A DNA stretch of 64,000 nucleotides from Epiperipatus broadwayi (lineage: Eukaryota; Onychophora; Udeonychophora; Euonychophora; Peripatidae): NCBI GenBank assembly GCA_028023455.1, contig JAQFVV010006293.1, positions 1,625,844 through 1,689,843 of the forward strand. Reading direction: 5' to 3'. Within the stretch, counting starts at the first letter, position 1, and each line of letters opens with the position of its first letter. Position numbers and translations under genes: made by a program. The notes under the pieces are model-generated. The model worked only from the letters and a program-made list of their open reading frames with translations. It was not told where the DNA came from and searched no databases. Shown here one piece after another: positions 22,091 through 35,760 of this stretch.

Positions 22091-25000
22091 TTGCATTTAT
22101 AATTTGTAAAGCATTATATTTTTGTAAACATATGAAAAGATCGACCAAAGGTATATATATAAGTCAAACTTTCATTTTACAATTGTATTTTTTCTTACCA
22201 GAAGATGTTCCCATTTTGTTTGCAAAATTTCAGATTATGTACAACCCAGATCACTTGATTCTAATATCAAATAAAAGCTTCTTGTTTTTCTGCCTAGAAA
22301 AAACAACAACATTAGATTCCACGCTGTGCTAATTACCTAATCCATTCGTAGGACAGCCATCCACTCCCCACCCCCGCAAATAAATAGATTTGCACTTACT
22401 AAATTTGCACCAATTTATATATACTGGGGAAAAAAAAATCATGCATTTGGGAAAGTTAGCCTTTATTGTTTTTTTTAATAATAATTTTATTTTAGTATTA
22501 ATAAATTTTTTATAAATCATTTATTTATTCATTTATTTTTTATTAAGCATATTTAAACATATGGAAATTAAAAACTATTATAAAGTGACATCTTCCTGTA
22601 ATTTGATTTACATTACAGATTTTTAAGAAAATAAATTGAGATAAATTTTTTTAAAAAAAGTAAAGTATAAATATTTAATTTATTAAAAATTTTAATTATA
22701 TTTTAGTTTTGGATGATTATATAATCTCAAACCAAATTTATAGAATTTTTTTTACAAAACATATATTGCTTACGGATTTTTAAAATTTTTGATGTTGCTG
22801 CAACAAATATAAATTGTCTTGATTCAAAGCTTGTATTATTAAGATAGTACAATGTAATTGCATTATTGTTTAATAAAATTGATAGATTATTTTTTTTAAA
22901 AAAAAATTAGCACTATAATCAATGAAAATAACAGATTACAATTGTTTTGTAACATTTCAAATTAATGGAGACTGTAAATTTTGGAATAAGAGATTTTTTT
23001 TAAAAGAAGCTTTTACTTTATAAATTTGAGTTTTTTTTTATGTGGTATTTGTTTTTTAAATAAAATGATTTGTTCCGATTGTTAAAAAAAATTTTGTATT
23101 CATCTACTTTCATTTTACAGTTAGTATTTTTTTTATATAAAAAATTCAATCTTTTTTTATTGCAGTTAATAATATAAAATAATCACAATTCATTTTTATG
23201 TTATAAATAGTGAAAATCTTGTTTTGTTATTCAGATCATTTAATATTTTATAGTGTTAATTTTTATTTATTTATATTTTTAAAAAATTAACATTTATATC
23301 AATATTTATTGATCTTTAATTGTGACCCAAATTTAATAATATTTATCTTACTAGATATCAAATATAAAAGATGTCTATTTTGTCTGAGGATTAATCTGCA
23401 TACATAAGAAGAGAATGTGATGATTTATATTACCATTACTTATTTACATATAATATGCATTAAAAAAATATGGCAATATCTGAAAAGTATTTAAAGAATA
23501 AATCAACTATAATGAAAATATACTTTTATATATTTTAATATCTCTATAGTAGTAATAATAATAATTATAGTAGTAGTAGTAATAGCATCAGTGCAGCAAA
23601 AATAATAAAGATACTTTTTTTTGCAAACATATTTAACAGAAGAATATTCACATTAAATAAAATAGAAAAAATTGCTGGCAATTCAAATTTAACTTATGGT
23701 TGTTCAAAATAAGATCACCTAGCTTTAAAACTGCAAGTTTTTTATAAAATGCAAATATTATATATTTAATTTGTTTTAGCATTCATTCTATTGTAGAGGC
23801 AAATGTGATAATAAATATTAGGATTGTCTGTGCAATTAATACATTAGTGTCTTACTTATGTATGTACATTTATATAATTAAAAAGGAATGTTTTTAAAGT
23901 AGATAAAATTGAAATTCCAATTTTTACATCTGTAACAATTATAATTTTATGATTAAAACATGTTTTAATGAATTTTAATTGGTGTTTAAATTTTTATTTC
24001 ACTGGATTTTATTCTTTTGTTAATTAGCTTTTGTAATTAAAACCAAAAGCAAGGTTTTTCTTCACTGTGTGTGTGTGTGGGGGGGGGAATGAATCTGCTG
24101 ATATTTATACCATATATTCTGAAAGAAGATCCCAATCATTTTCTGTCAAGAAAGACTATGGTTCTTCTAAGTGTTATTTGCAACCACATTGATTGAATAT
24201 TTGTGTATATTTAGAAATAAAGATTTTGTATATATGTTTGGCATTTTAATGAATGTGAAAATGTTTTATATTGTGGTATAGTTTAAATTTCAAATGGTCG
24301 AATAAATTATGTTAAGAGATAGCAAACAATTACAAATGACAATTGATGATGATCACGTGTTATTTCTTTATCATTGTACTTTATTGCTTAGTTACCCAAT
24401 CTTTCATGTGGCAGAAACTATTGTTATTTTAGTCATATATATATATTATTTCCTTGCAAGCATACACATCTTACTTAGTAAATATAATGTTAGCTGTCTT
24501 AAAGTACTAAGTATAGGATGTAATCTTTTCTTAAATGATTGCATTTTAAATCATTGTGAAATAACTAGATACTTAATTTTAACCATTCATCTCTAATCTA
24601 TAGGAAAAGGTTTTTTATATTGTATTTACTTTTAAATATGATTCTACCAGAATTATTTTATGTTGATGTAGCTGAGCAATACATTGCTATGATCAAGCTA
24701 CAATATTTATTATCCTCAATAGAAATTTGCTTTTTGCTGTCACTTTTTTAAAGCAATATATTCTAACATATGTTTTATTTTTTGTGCATGTGTTTTTATT
24801 TACCACTTTAATAAATTTAACGCTTACTTATAAAAATATAAAAAAAATAGAGTAATATTTATTAAAATACTTATTCTGCTGCTAAATGTAATCTCAGAGC
24901 AGCAAGAGCTAAATAAATTTGATATAAACACAATCATCTCAATATGTATCATATTTTTTATACTAGATATTCATCAGAGATATGACTCTTTATACAGACT

Positions 25001-25778
25001 ATCATTAATTGTTTTTTTTTTTTTTAAAATTGATAATCTTTATCTTTTTTTTTTAAAAAGATAATATTACTACCTTTGCTTATATTATTGATATGACTGA
25101 GTGAAAGATGTATGAAAGTTATTACTTTCTTGATATAATTTTCTCATAATACAACTTTTACAGCTAAATTTATCATTATTATTCTTTTCTTAGTTTATTC
25201 ATTTTTCTTTATCTTATCGTTTTCAATAGCATAGATTAATTCAAAATTGCCTCTCATGCCATTAGCCATGTCTCTGTATACTAACTGTGATGTTGCAATT
25301 ATAGACTTATGCAATGATATTTCATTTATTAATTAAATATACAGTGATTCTGATTCCAGTTTGTTTTTTAACTTTTTATTTTTATCTTTATCTCTTTTTT
25401 CTATTTCTGAGGTTAGATTAACCATATTTATTATGAATAGTTAATGGTGGAATCTATAGCTGAATTTTTTCAAAATAACAATAATAGAGCTTGATTATGC
25501 ATGTTTATTCCTTATATTAACTTAGTATTTGTTATGTATTGTAAGTTTCATGAATGACTTCACTGATAAGTTTTATAAATAAATAGAAAATTAGCATAGT
25601 GTATTTTCTAAAATATAAATAAAAATAGTTGTAATGAATTTTTCATTTGGAAATGAAGTTTACAAATATTTTAATCAATATTTTATTCTCTTCCCCCATA
25701 TTTATATAACTACATAAATCCATAGTTACATTTTAAAAAATCAAACATATATAAAGCTTTCAAAAAGTCAGCATAACA
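22091..25778. other. AT-rich DNA, no gene recognised
   Basis: Contains a GTAGTAGTAGTAATA-type triplet repeat near 23550-23585, a GTGTGTGTGTG plus G-run near 24067-24087 and many homopolymers. Short open frames here (for example 24309-24596) are hydrophobic, low-complexity and judged to be chance. Confidence 0.5.
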
Positions 25779-26095
25779 TTCAAATAATATATTCTACTAG
25801 ATTATGTAGATAATGGTAAACTATTATGGTAAATCTTAATAATATTTGATATTTTGCTGAGCCTTGTTTGTTATACAGTATATCTATGTGAGCAATGTTC
25901 AACTATTGTGGTAATAAATATTAACAATATTTGTTATTTTGATAAATCAGACTTTCAATGTAGTATATCTTTATCAAAGCATATGCTGTATTGAAAGCCT
26001 GGCTCAGCAAAATAATAAGTATTGTAAACATTTATTATCATAATAATTGACAGTTGTCTGCATAGTCTGGTAGAATATATTCTTATATATTATCT
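25779..26095. mobile_element. Foldback family 3 with an internal extra arm
   Basis: The left arm (25779-25885) begins AATATATTCTACTAGATTAT and includes TATTTTGCTGAGCC. The right arm (25981-26095) is its reverse complement, ending AGTCTGGTAGAATATATT. Between them, 25890-25975 is a third, diverged copy in left-arm orientation, containing AACTATTGTGGTAATAAATA then AATATTTGTTATTTTGAT. Arm identity is roughly 75-80% by eye. No protein is encoded. An inverted-repeat element whose arm was later duplicated explains it. Confidence 0.65.
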
Positions 26096-27533
26096 ATGAT
26101 ATATACATATTATATAGTTTGTATCTTTATATAACATTCTAAATATGTCATACTGTTCAAAATTGAATAATATTTCAACTGTAGTATAGAAAAAAGAAAA
26201 ATATATTTTTCATTAACAGCAAATTAACTTTACTTCTTTATCATTCCATTCGAATAATAGCTCAACTTAATGGCATAAAAAAAAGATAAATTTTATCTTT
26301 TCATTTATTATCACCAATCTAATTTTATTTTTTTAATATATTGCTCAAAGATGTTTACTGCATAAAACAAAGCAGCTAGTTCAATTCTTCATTTTACTGC
26401 TATCTAATGTAAACTTGAGTACTCAGTTATTTTTAGATGCATACAAAATCCCTATTTTTTTGTATTGAACCCCATTCTAAAACCAGTTTGTAGTTTTTGT
26501 CATTATGAATGGAAACCTGGACTCAATGTTGGAAAGAATGCATGTATGCATCCAGTGACTACCTTCAATTCCACTTTACCTGTCAAGCTTAAAATTTGAA
26601 ATGTAAATCAGCCTAGGATCAAAGTTTTGTGCATATTTTAATACCCTCAATTTTTCATTAACTATAGGCACTTATTTCCTTGGCTACTAATAATAAAAAC
26701 AAATCATGAAACATCCATCTTATATTAAGTGTCAGTCAAGTGCAGTTTCTTTGGCTTACCTTGTTTAAGTTGATTGTTTGGGGATTTATTGTTATGTTTG
26801 TCATTAGTGGTAAAGTAAACTTTATGCAATATAAAACATCCATTACTTTAAATATTATTAAAAATATGATTGTTCAAATAATATATATGCTCTATAGAAA
26901 CATTTTCAATATGATAATTCTCTACAAATATGAATATTCAAAAAAGACGAGCAATGATATATTAAGATTTCATAAATTAAGTTATTCTTTCAAACTCATT
27001 TATTATTATTTTTAAGTTATTCTTCCTTTCACTGAATAACGAATAATGAATAAATATTTTCTTTAAAAAAAAAAAAAAGTAATAAAAGACATTAGCAAAA
27101 AAAAATAATTGATAATTATATAGTTTTTGTTTTTTTTATATATATAGTTTAAAATGAAAAATGATTATTAATTACATCAGTTTGATTTTAAAAAAATTAA
27201 AAAATTAATTTAAAAATATCTTCTTGATATGATCATGATTTATAATGGATTAATCACACTTCTTAAAACATCACATCTGTGTTCTGGAAGATACTTTAAC
27301 TTAATACTCACCCGCACATAGGAGGAAATATCCAAAAGTAAAAACAATTTTTTATTTAATTAAAAATAATTTATTAAAAAATAAATCGTCATTACTTTTT
27401 CATTTTTCTCGCGCGTGTACACTCGTGTGAATGTCTGGTAAGATTTTTTCCCTCCAATAAGTCCCTCCAATAAATTGCTAAATCTCTTATTTTATTGATC
27501 AAACATTCAAGTTTCCACTAATTGTATATCTGT
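26096..27533. other. AT-rich DNA, no gene recognised
   Basis: Contains poly-A at about 27066-27078. A short CpG-containing patch (TCTCGCGCGTGTACACTCGT, about 27407-27426) is unusual for the window but has no accompanying coding sequence that I can support. Confidence 0.4.
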
Positions 27534-27659
27534 ATACTGAGACAAGTGTTCCATCTGGCTAAGGAGGGTGATGTGCTGACAAGGGTTGATAAAGCTTATT
27601 TAGATTCACTCAAAGCTATCAAGTTGGCTTGTGTCTCAGTGGAGAATGATACTGTCTAG
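27534..27659 (+). CDS. Unrecognised short coding-like segment ending in a stop
   Basis: The frame from 27534 reads ILRQVFHLAKEGDVLTRVDK then AYLDSLKAIKLACVSVENDT and a final V, ending at TAG (27657-27659). Amino-acid use (balanced charged and aliphatic residues, little F/I/K/N bias) and base composition are unlike the surrounding chance frames, and the pattern looks like an amphipathic helix. The frame is closed upstream by a TAA a few codons earlier, with no convincing acceptor or ATG. It could be a terminal exon, a processed-pseudogene fragment or a piece of a transposon protein. I do not recognise the family. Confidence 0.3.
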   Translation: MLRQVFHLAKEGDVLTRVDKAYLDSLKAIKLACVSVENDTV

Positions 27660-29289
27660 ACACCTCTTAAGCTTGTTTTATTACTTTAATATCGCCATTA
27701 ATCTCACTAGTAGCTACAAAGAAAGCAATTTTTTTTTTAAAAAAAAACTGATATTTTTATCATTATTCCTCATATATATAAATTGGAATTTATACGTAAC
27801 ATTTTATTATCACATTTTCTATAGAAAACGAGCTGAACGAAACTTTAATTTTTTTGCAAATCTGTTGCTGTACTATTTCCAATCCAATTGTCTGGCACCC
27901 ATCTCCCATGTATTTGTTATACAAATATACATGTATACAATACTCACATATATAACACTTGTTAATCGTGGAAGTGATTTAAATGAAAATAGTAATACTA
28001 TAACAATTTTCCAATAGTCACATTCTTAGAGACAGAAGTTATGATAGGGGGGGGGGAGGTAATTAATCATAAGATAAAGGAATTTGACTAATCTTATAAA
28101 GCAGTCAGTGAAAAATTCGAAATTATATAGGTGCAGAAGATGTACATATGAATGCAAAAAAAAGATTATGGTTTCTTAATGAGGGCTTGTTTACAAGAAT
28201 ATTGCTGATAAATTTTTAATGACTACTACTAATATTTTTATTAAATGGTCATGTGATAACTAAACATAGGTGATTTGCTTTTCAAATATTGTGGTTTTAT
28301 TTATTTCATTTTTAGAGTACGCATGGATTAGGTTTTTTTTTATAAAAATGAATGCATATAATTGTGGGTGAATATCAATTACCTATACTTAAGATATACT
28401 ACAAACAAATATTGCCATCATTTTCTGAAGGCTTCAAAATTAACATATAAGCCAGAGGATGATTGAAAATTCTTAGGTTTCATCAGGTGATTACTTTATA
28501 TTTGATCATCTGCAACTGCACTCTATTTTAAGGGGAAGGAAAAATTGCAAAAATCTGAAGAACTATTATATTAAATACGACTTTGTGAGCCTTTGTAAAA
28601 TTAGAAGTAAAAAATGGAAAAATAAATTGATTTGAAAGTAGATGAAGTAGTGTAATATTTGTTAGAAATAAAAATGTTGAGATTGATAGTGGAGATACTA
28701 TGTGCATGTAATTCAAAGTTAAGCCCTATCAAACAGATCATCACATGATTCTAGTTTACACAATGCTTTTTAGTAAGGATTTCAATTTTTTTTATTCCAG
28801 TTTTGCTCCAAATATAAGTTTAACAAATTCCTATTCAGTATTATCCTGTCCATATTTCGATACTAGTTTTTATTTTATCATTTTCATTAGTGGGGAGTTT
28901 TGAATTTAGATCTAATGGACATGGATTTTTTTTATATATAATAATAATAATGTACTTTTTCTTCTGTAGCCATTTTTATGATCTTTTTTTTTTTTTTACA
29001 ATTAAGCTATCAGCCTAAAATTAAAAAAATATCTTAATGTTTAAATCTAAACTAATCTTCTTGAATAATTATATAGATATGACTCTAGCTTATTGTTTAT
29101 ATATCTATATAAATACCTATATTTTTTGACCAGGATTATTATAAATTCATCAGAATGTTATATGATTCTACCTTACACAAAACTTTTCAGTAGCAAATAT
29201 TATTTCTTCTACTCCAGGTACATTAGATTCAAAAAGATTCAGATGCAGATCCAGATCCAAAGCTTATCACTGAAAAAAGGTATAAGCTG
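27660..29289. other. AT-rich DNA, no gene supported
   Basis: A 128-codon frame runs through 27631-28017, but it is made of I, L, F, Y, N and K in homopolymer-rich DNA and matches nothing I know. A 9-10-base G run lies near 28048-28057. Confidence 0.4.
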
Positions 29290-29880
29290 GAAACTAGTCT
29301 GGGGATATGGATAGGATAGTATTGAAAAGGAAATTATTAAGCACTACCAGAAATCGAGTAAGAGAAATGAAATATAACAAATTTTTATTTTGGTAAAATG
29401 ATGACTTAATAGATATACAAAATGCTTTTGAATAGGCCAAACAATATATTAAAATTTTCATGGAAGATGTAACAGCTAGAGTTGGAAAATGTATGAATGA
29501 CAAAACTGCAGGGTTTAATTTGAAAATAAAGAGATATAGTCATAGGGAATGTGGAATGTAAAACGGGAGGGGATATGAATTTTTATTTTCAAAATAAATT
29601 CAGAAAGGAAATTGAAATAGATCCAACCATGAAGAGTACAGCAAACATTGTAGATTCTATTTTTATCAATACATATGTATGTTAGAGATTGTAATATGTG
29701 GAATAATTAAATATAGAAGTGACCATAGATTATTGGAATGTGGAATGATAATAATGATGGTTGAGATACAAAGAATCTTGAACACTCATCAATTTTGAGA
29801 GAGATGCAGAACAAAAAATATTGGTAGGGAAATTATAGTCTCAACAAACTATTATTCACCCAAATATATGTAAATTATGA
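29290..29880 (+). pseudogene. LINE AP-endonuclease fragment, decayed
   Basis: Translation in shifting frames gives MEDVTARVGKCMNDKTAGF (about 29462-29517), matching the GDFNAKVGK...G.FG signature of LINE endonucleases. A relic of RNERGDMLINF follows at 29550-29580. IQPMKSTANIVDSIFIN (about 29620-29670) takes the position of the W.SPDG...IDFI block. KYRSDHRLLECG (about 29714-29750) is the catalytic SDH block. The endonuclease would nick the target strand to prime reverse transcription. No RT domain follows, so this is an internal fragment. It resembles the endonuclease end of the minus-strand LINE at 36.9-39.5 kb. Confidence 0.55.
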
Positions 29881-32800
29881 TAAAGATTTCAAAATCTTTT
29901 TAATTATTTATTTTTAAAATGTGCATATATATATATTATTTTAATATCACAATAATTACATATAATGTTTAAAAAATCAAACTTAATATATAGTATAGTA
30001 ATTATATGTTTGCAAATGTTTTATTGTTTTTTGTTTGTAACTATCTTGTTTCTAATTATATATATATATATATTTAAATGAAAAGATCTTTAAATCATAG
30101 TTCAAGGCATTATCTAATGAAAATAATCTTTAATTACAGTCATGAGTCTGAACAAAGTTCAGAACAAGTTTAAATTGAGTATCTTCTCTTTTTTTTATTT
30201 TATAAAATAAATACTTTGCTATAATGGGAATAAAAATAACAGAAATAAAATACAACAAAGTAACAGATGAAATTGGCATAAACAAATATGCACAAAAATG
30301 CTTGCAGTGAAATCAAATTTAAAATGAGCTCTGTTCTTGATGAAGCATTATTCCCAACAACAATCTTTCCAAGTCATTATTTACTTGAAAGAAAATGATG
30401 GAAAGCAAAAAGAATATTTTATGTTACATCTCAGCTACTGATTTATTAGTTTTTAATGTGACTTAGTATCTCTTCACATTATATTCCAGGAAATAATTTA
30501 TGATCAAGATGCTAATTTTTAGATCAAATAAAAGCAGATAAAATATTCAAGAAAGTAGTGTGTAGGACTGATGGATTAAAATTTCACTATATTTAACTTT
30601 GATAAGTATTCCAGAGACTTAAGTCTCACTATTAGTTGTATTTCTGCAGTGTGACCTAGTGGCACTACAAACATCTTTATGGCTACTGTAATATTCATTT
30701 ATCAGTTTTGCATACATTTGATGCCAGAAACTGGAATTAAAATATATATTGACTTATTTGTTTTTAAAAATCTGAAACTGTCAGTATCATACAGAAAACC
30801 AATGACCCTTATTGATAGAATCATTATTTTTAAGTCCTAAAAGCACTTGCAAAAGGCTTTTTTTTTGTTTCACTTTGAAAAAAAATTGCATATTTTTTTA
30901 CTATATGATTATGATTATTTTAGCAAAATATTTTACAAATATTTATTTTAAGTCAAATACTAGAAATTGTTTGATTTGAAATTAGACAAGAGAATTGTAA
31001 TAATATAAAACACTAATTTATAACTGACTGAAAAGGGAATTTTTCTATTATGACCGTGGCAGTTATTTTTTGTGATATTTTAATGATCATAAGTGAAATT
31101 TTAAAACAATGTCATTATTTTATGGTGTCTTAATAATTAGTTCATATTTAAAAAAGTAAAGTTAAAATTTTCTTTTGATTGCAAAAGATTTTTATCAGCA
31201 TTTGTGAAAGAGTAATAACCATTGTTCTTTAGTTTACTACTTCTCCCATATTTGCAACATTGAAATATTATTTTTAAGAATGTTTTTTATTTGTAAACTT
31301 ATATTTGTAATAAATAAATTAAAAATTAAGGAAATACAACATAGAAGAAAGATTCAATTGTTAAAATATTGTGCCAAATGTAACCAAACCAACTATTAGA
31401 GCTGTCAAAAAAAGATTTTCCAGAGATTGTAGTGAACATTAAACTATTATTTTTAAGTCATTTAAACATTTAAGAAGCCTTTAAACACATCTTAGATTTG
31501 ATTGACAATAAGAAAATTAGATATTTTACTACAAACAGTTATTATAATCAGTAAAAATGCAGGAAAAGATATGAAATTAATTTGAAATGTTGCATTTTTA
31601 AAAAATTAACTTTATATATATAGAATTTTATGACTTGTTATGGGAAAAAAGTAATGATGCCTGATATTGAAGATAATTGATGATCCATAGTGCATTATAA
31701 ATCAAAAATCTTGCATTAAAATAAACAAGCATAATGAGATTCAATGGAATTCTATAAGAACAAAATTAATTTATTTTAAGTTTAATATATATAAAAATTT
31801 GATTAAAATATAAAGCTTAAATTGAAACAGTGTTAATTAATGAATTAGTTTCTTACTTACTAAGCATATTATTTTTAAAAAATTATGCTATATAAAAATA
31901 TTTTGGTAGCTATAATTAAAAAAATCTATATAATTTTTTATTAATGGTCTCTACCATTTTTCTTTCTATGCAATGAAAGAATATTTCTTGAATTATGATT
32001 TATTAAATTAAAATAAAGCATGAAAAAAACAACTAACAATATACATTTAAAAATTAAAAAAAAAAATTAACACAATATACATTTTTAAATATATTTTTGA
32101 TGTGCTTTATGTTTCATTATCAAAGTTTTTTTTTATCTTTGTAGTATCTAATTAATAAGTCATGATTTTTTTTACACTACTGTGATGTTTTAAAAGAAAT
32201 ACATCACAAATTTATTTTACATAACTGCAGAGAAAATTTGATAGAGAAATGTTATGTATAGTTGATTGCTGAAGTTTTAATAATGTATGATTAAATCTTT
32301 TTTTTTACCAGTATTGGAAAGATGTGTTTTTTTATATATTTATGATAAAAACTGTATTATCAGAAATAAATTTTACAATTATTAATTTACAATTGAGCAA
32401 ATAAACAATATTTTAAACTTAATGTTTGATTTTAATAAAATTGATTATTAACTGCATAATGCACAAAATTATTTTTTTCATTTTTCTTTTCCTCTTGTAA
32501 TAAAGTAAGCACTCAAGGTGCATGTACTAAGGTTGTAGCCTTATTTAAGAATTATGAGTAATGTATTTTTGTCACAAGCAATATAATGTTCATAAGAATT
32601 TTTAATCAATATTAATTGAGTGAATATACTTTAGCTAATGCTTATGTTTTAAAACTTAATGTTAGTACATTATTTTATTGAATGAAATTGGCTTTTTTTT
32701 TGTTTTTATAGTCAGTACCAATGAAACATCTTTATTTTGGATATATCATAAATGAAAATACTAATTGTCTTGCAAGAATACTAAATGAAAATCAGATAAA

Positions 32801-34029
32801 TATATTAATCATATTTTAATTCTATAGTTGAATAATATTGTGTACCATATAATAAATAAATTCTGTAGTATACATTTTTAGTGTCAGTGCTGCCATTTTA
32901 TTTTAGATTTGATGTAGTAATGAAATCACTATCCTATGATGTTATCAGTCTTACAAAATGTCCACCATTTTGAAAAAAACGTTAAGAAAATATTTTGAAA
33001 TTTTTGTAATGATCATTATTATTTGATTGTGATGATGATCGCTATGGCAAATGCTCATTTAAGGGTTCTTTGCTAATTGAGACAAAGGTGTAATTGTAAA
33101 CACAAAACAGGATTAGTCTCATAGATGAGTCAAAGATACTAAAATAAAAGATAATATATTTAACAGTATCTTGTATTAAATTAGAAGCAACAGCATATCT
33201 AAATAAAATATAAATAATACTCCCACTTCTTTTCTATAAAAAATTATTTCTCCAATCAAATTTTTCATTTACTCTGAATACAAATGTAATCCGAAAATTA
33301 AAATAAAGTTATTCATAGACATCAACACTCAAGATTATTTAAGTGATATAACAATAAAACTATATATAAAATAATAAATTATAAAGAAAAATCAAACTAT
33401 TTGCTACAAATAAATGTCTATTATGTTAATTTTTTAATTATTTATTTTATTTAATTTACTTTGTTTCACTTTACTTTTGATAAATGTGTGTCTTTTTATT
33501 TATTACATTTTTTAGTATCAATTGTTTTGTTCAGTAGATCATTTTAAATAAGTACTAATTATGTTTTTAATAATTTTAAAGTGTTTAGTTTTTAAGGCTT
33601 GTTGTTGTAGTCAAAATCAGTGATCAGTCAAGCCTTAAAATTACAATGAAAGTTCAAGAAAAGAATAAACGTTTCTAAAGATATAAAACATCATCTTGGT
33701 ATAGAGAAAAAAAAGTAATTTTATCAATAAGTAGAAAATATGATGCGGTTATTAAAAATAGAAATGACATGAAGTTTGTGTAAATATTCTGCAAATATCT
33801 AAATAATGATAAAATATTTGAAACAAACCAGCACACATACTAATAATTTTGCTTAAAATTACACTTTTTAAATGATGGAATCATTGTTGACATTTAAAAA
33901 GAAACATGATGAAATGGAAAAATTATTGGCAAAGTTAAGCACAAAATGTTTAAATAATAGGAATACATTAAATGATTGAAAGAATGTAATAATGTTATAA
34001 ATATTTATTAAAGAGAAAAAAGATATTAA
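29881..34029. other. AT-rich DNA, no gene recognised
   Basis: A 4-kb stretch with no homology I could support. A small hairpin is present at about 33592-33637 (TTTTTAAGGCTTG facing CAAGCCTTAAAAT). Low-complexity tracts and TA repeats are common. Confidence 0.5.
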
Positions 34030-34430
34030 AAGTTACTGAATTGTCTATCATCTTAGCAGTTCGATATAAGACAGCTATTATGATCATTATAAATTGTCTA
34101 CAAAGAATTTTAGGCTTAGGCCAGTCTAAAGAATAATTACATCCTTCTATAAAGAGATATTGTGAAAATGATCATTCACCATGAGTTGCTATTTTGCTAT
34201 ATTTTTATTAGATTACAAAAAAAGGACTTGATTCATGAGTATTTTATATAATTTAAAACCCTATCAAATTCTTAAGAATATTTATCAGAATATTGCAGAA
34301 TTGATTAGATCGCATGGCAGCATTAAGTAAATTGACATTAGTAAGAAACTTTAAGGAGGTGCTTTTATATCTTTTTACAAGCTTTTTGATAAATATTTTG
34401 TGAGAATTAATTTAATTGCGTTTCAAATGG
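34030..34430 (+). pseudogene. LINE reverse transcriptase fragment, decayed
   Basis: Faint but ordered RT landmarks are present. TELSIILAVRYKTAIMIIIN then CLQRIL (about 34036-34100) resembles the RPISLxS...K.....L..RL segment. FAIFLLDYKK..DLIHE (about 34190-34235) resembles motif A (F.DYxKAFDxxxHE), with the catalytic region frameshifted. ILKNIYQNIAELIRSHGSI (about 34270-34325) fits the IxxIYxN..A.VR..G block. GGAFISFYKLFDKYFVRI (about 34355-34410) fits GVRQGC.LSP.LFNLY.E. Multiple stops intervene. The spacing agrees with one RT domain, but each block is degenerate. Confidence 0.45.
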
Positions 34431-35479
34431 TGTGTGTGTGTGTTTTTTTTTTATAAACTTTTTGCGTTCTGATACTATGTACAAAATTTTTCAAAATTGT
34501 TGGATGGAAGAAAATATACACTATTGAAGATAAATGATAGAAAGATTAAATTTAGTTTTCAAAGGAAAAAGTAAAAATTGGTGATAATAAATTAAAAGTT
34601 AACAATTAATTGTATTACTCTTTGATCAAATGTAATGAATGAAATTGCATGTATAAATAAATTTAGATAGAATACTTTTTTTTTAGAAAGTATAAATTTA
34701 ATAATGCCAGAAATTTATATATATATATATGACTGTGTGTGTCAATGAATAATATCAAGATCAAGCTTTCATAAAGATTAGCCATAGTAAGATGTATTTC
34801 ACCAATGTTTATATATTATGTTTCATATGATATCTTTGTAGAAAAAAATATTTTCTTGTCATATAATCGCACTTGATACAATGAAATCTGTAATTATTAC
34901 TAAAGTAATGATGATGAAATTTAAAGAGTTTGTTCAAAAAGATAACATAACTATTTCTATAAATTCCACTTATATATTTTTTCATCAAGCATTTAGAAAA
35001 GTTCACTTTAAATATTGCATCATATTTTATTTTATACATGCATGGAGAATTCATATGCAATGATTTAAGACAACTACCTATGTGGGAAAATTTATAATTT
35101 TTTTCCATGTAGAAAACATTGCAAAAAAAAACAACAACAACAACAAAAACTAATGATATTTTTGAGATTTTTCTTTTTTCTGTAAGACTATCATAAAAAA
35201 TATTTTTTTATATATATTTATAGGTTATTTGATGTGGAGTGACATTAGTCAGTAAATTATTTTCTTCCATTGTAAATTCATTGTTATTATTATCCATTGT
35301 TTGATAGAACAAGACATCAGTCAATAATTTTTTATTTTCATTAATTATATATTCTTTCCAATTTTTTATTTCTTTACTTTCACATTTTTTGATGGGACTA
35401 AATAGAATACTTTTAATAATAATAACTTTATATTAATTTTAATAAATGTTTCTTTGAATTAATATTCACTTATAGATTT
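34431..35479. other. AT-rich DNA, no gene recognised
   Basis: Contains (AAC)n at about 35130-35150 and an ATATATATATAT tract near 34717-34730. Overlapping frames on both strands at 34809-35108 look like chance. Confidence 0.5.
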
Positions 35480-35760
35480 GAAATTTGAACAATTAATAGA
35501 AAAGCAGTAGAAAAACAAATGAACACACAATGTAGAGTGGAGATATGTACACTGAAATTAACAAAGAGGGATTGAATGTAAAAATCATGGCTGAAAAAAC
35601 TAATTGATATTACTAACATCACTGATTGAATTAAGAGATTGGATTGAATAGATGTCACTTGAAGAGATAAAAACTGTAAATTATAATCTGGCTGCCAAGA
35701 AATTTTAAGAAAATATATGTAACATAGACAAACAAGGGTAGAAATTTTTCATTGTCCTAT
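35480..35760 (+). pseudogene. LINE C-terminal fragment (F52C9.6-like)
   Basis: This stretch aligns base for base with parts of the LINE tail at 2.4-2.65 kb: both have AATTAAGAGATTG near the start of the W.GH region and the same order of blocks. Translation around 35630-35700 gives IKRLDWI, then RDKNCKL and WLPRNFKK, which fits the family's LxW.GH..R.....W....LEW.PR.GKR. Frameshifts are present. Only about 280 bases remain, without RT core. Confidence 0.45.

Noticed and set aside
27631-28017. 128-codon open frame on the plus strand
   Set aside because: Low-complexity hydrophobic composition in homopolymer-rich DNA, no homology and no splice or promoter context.
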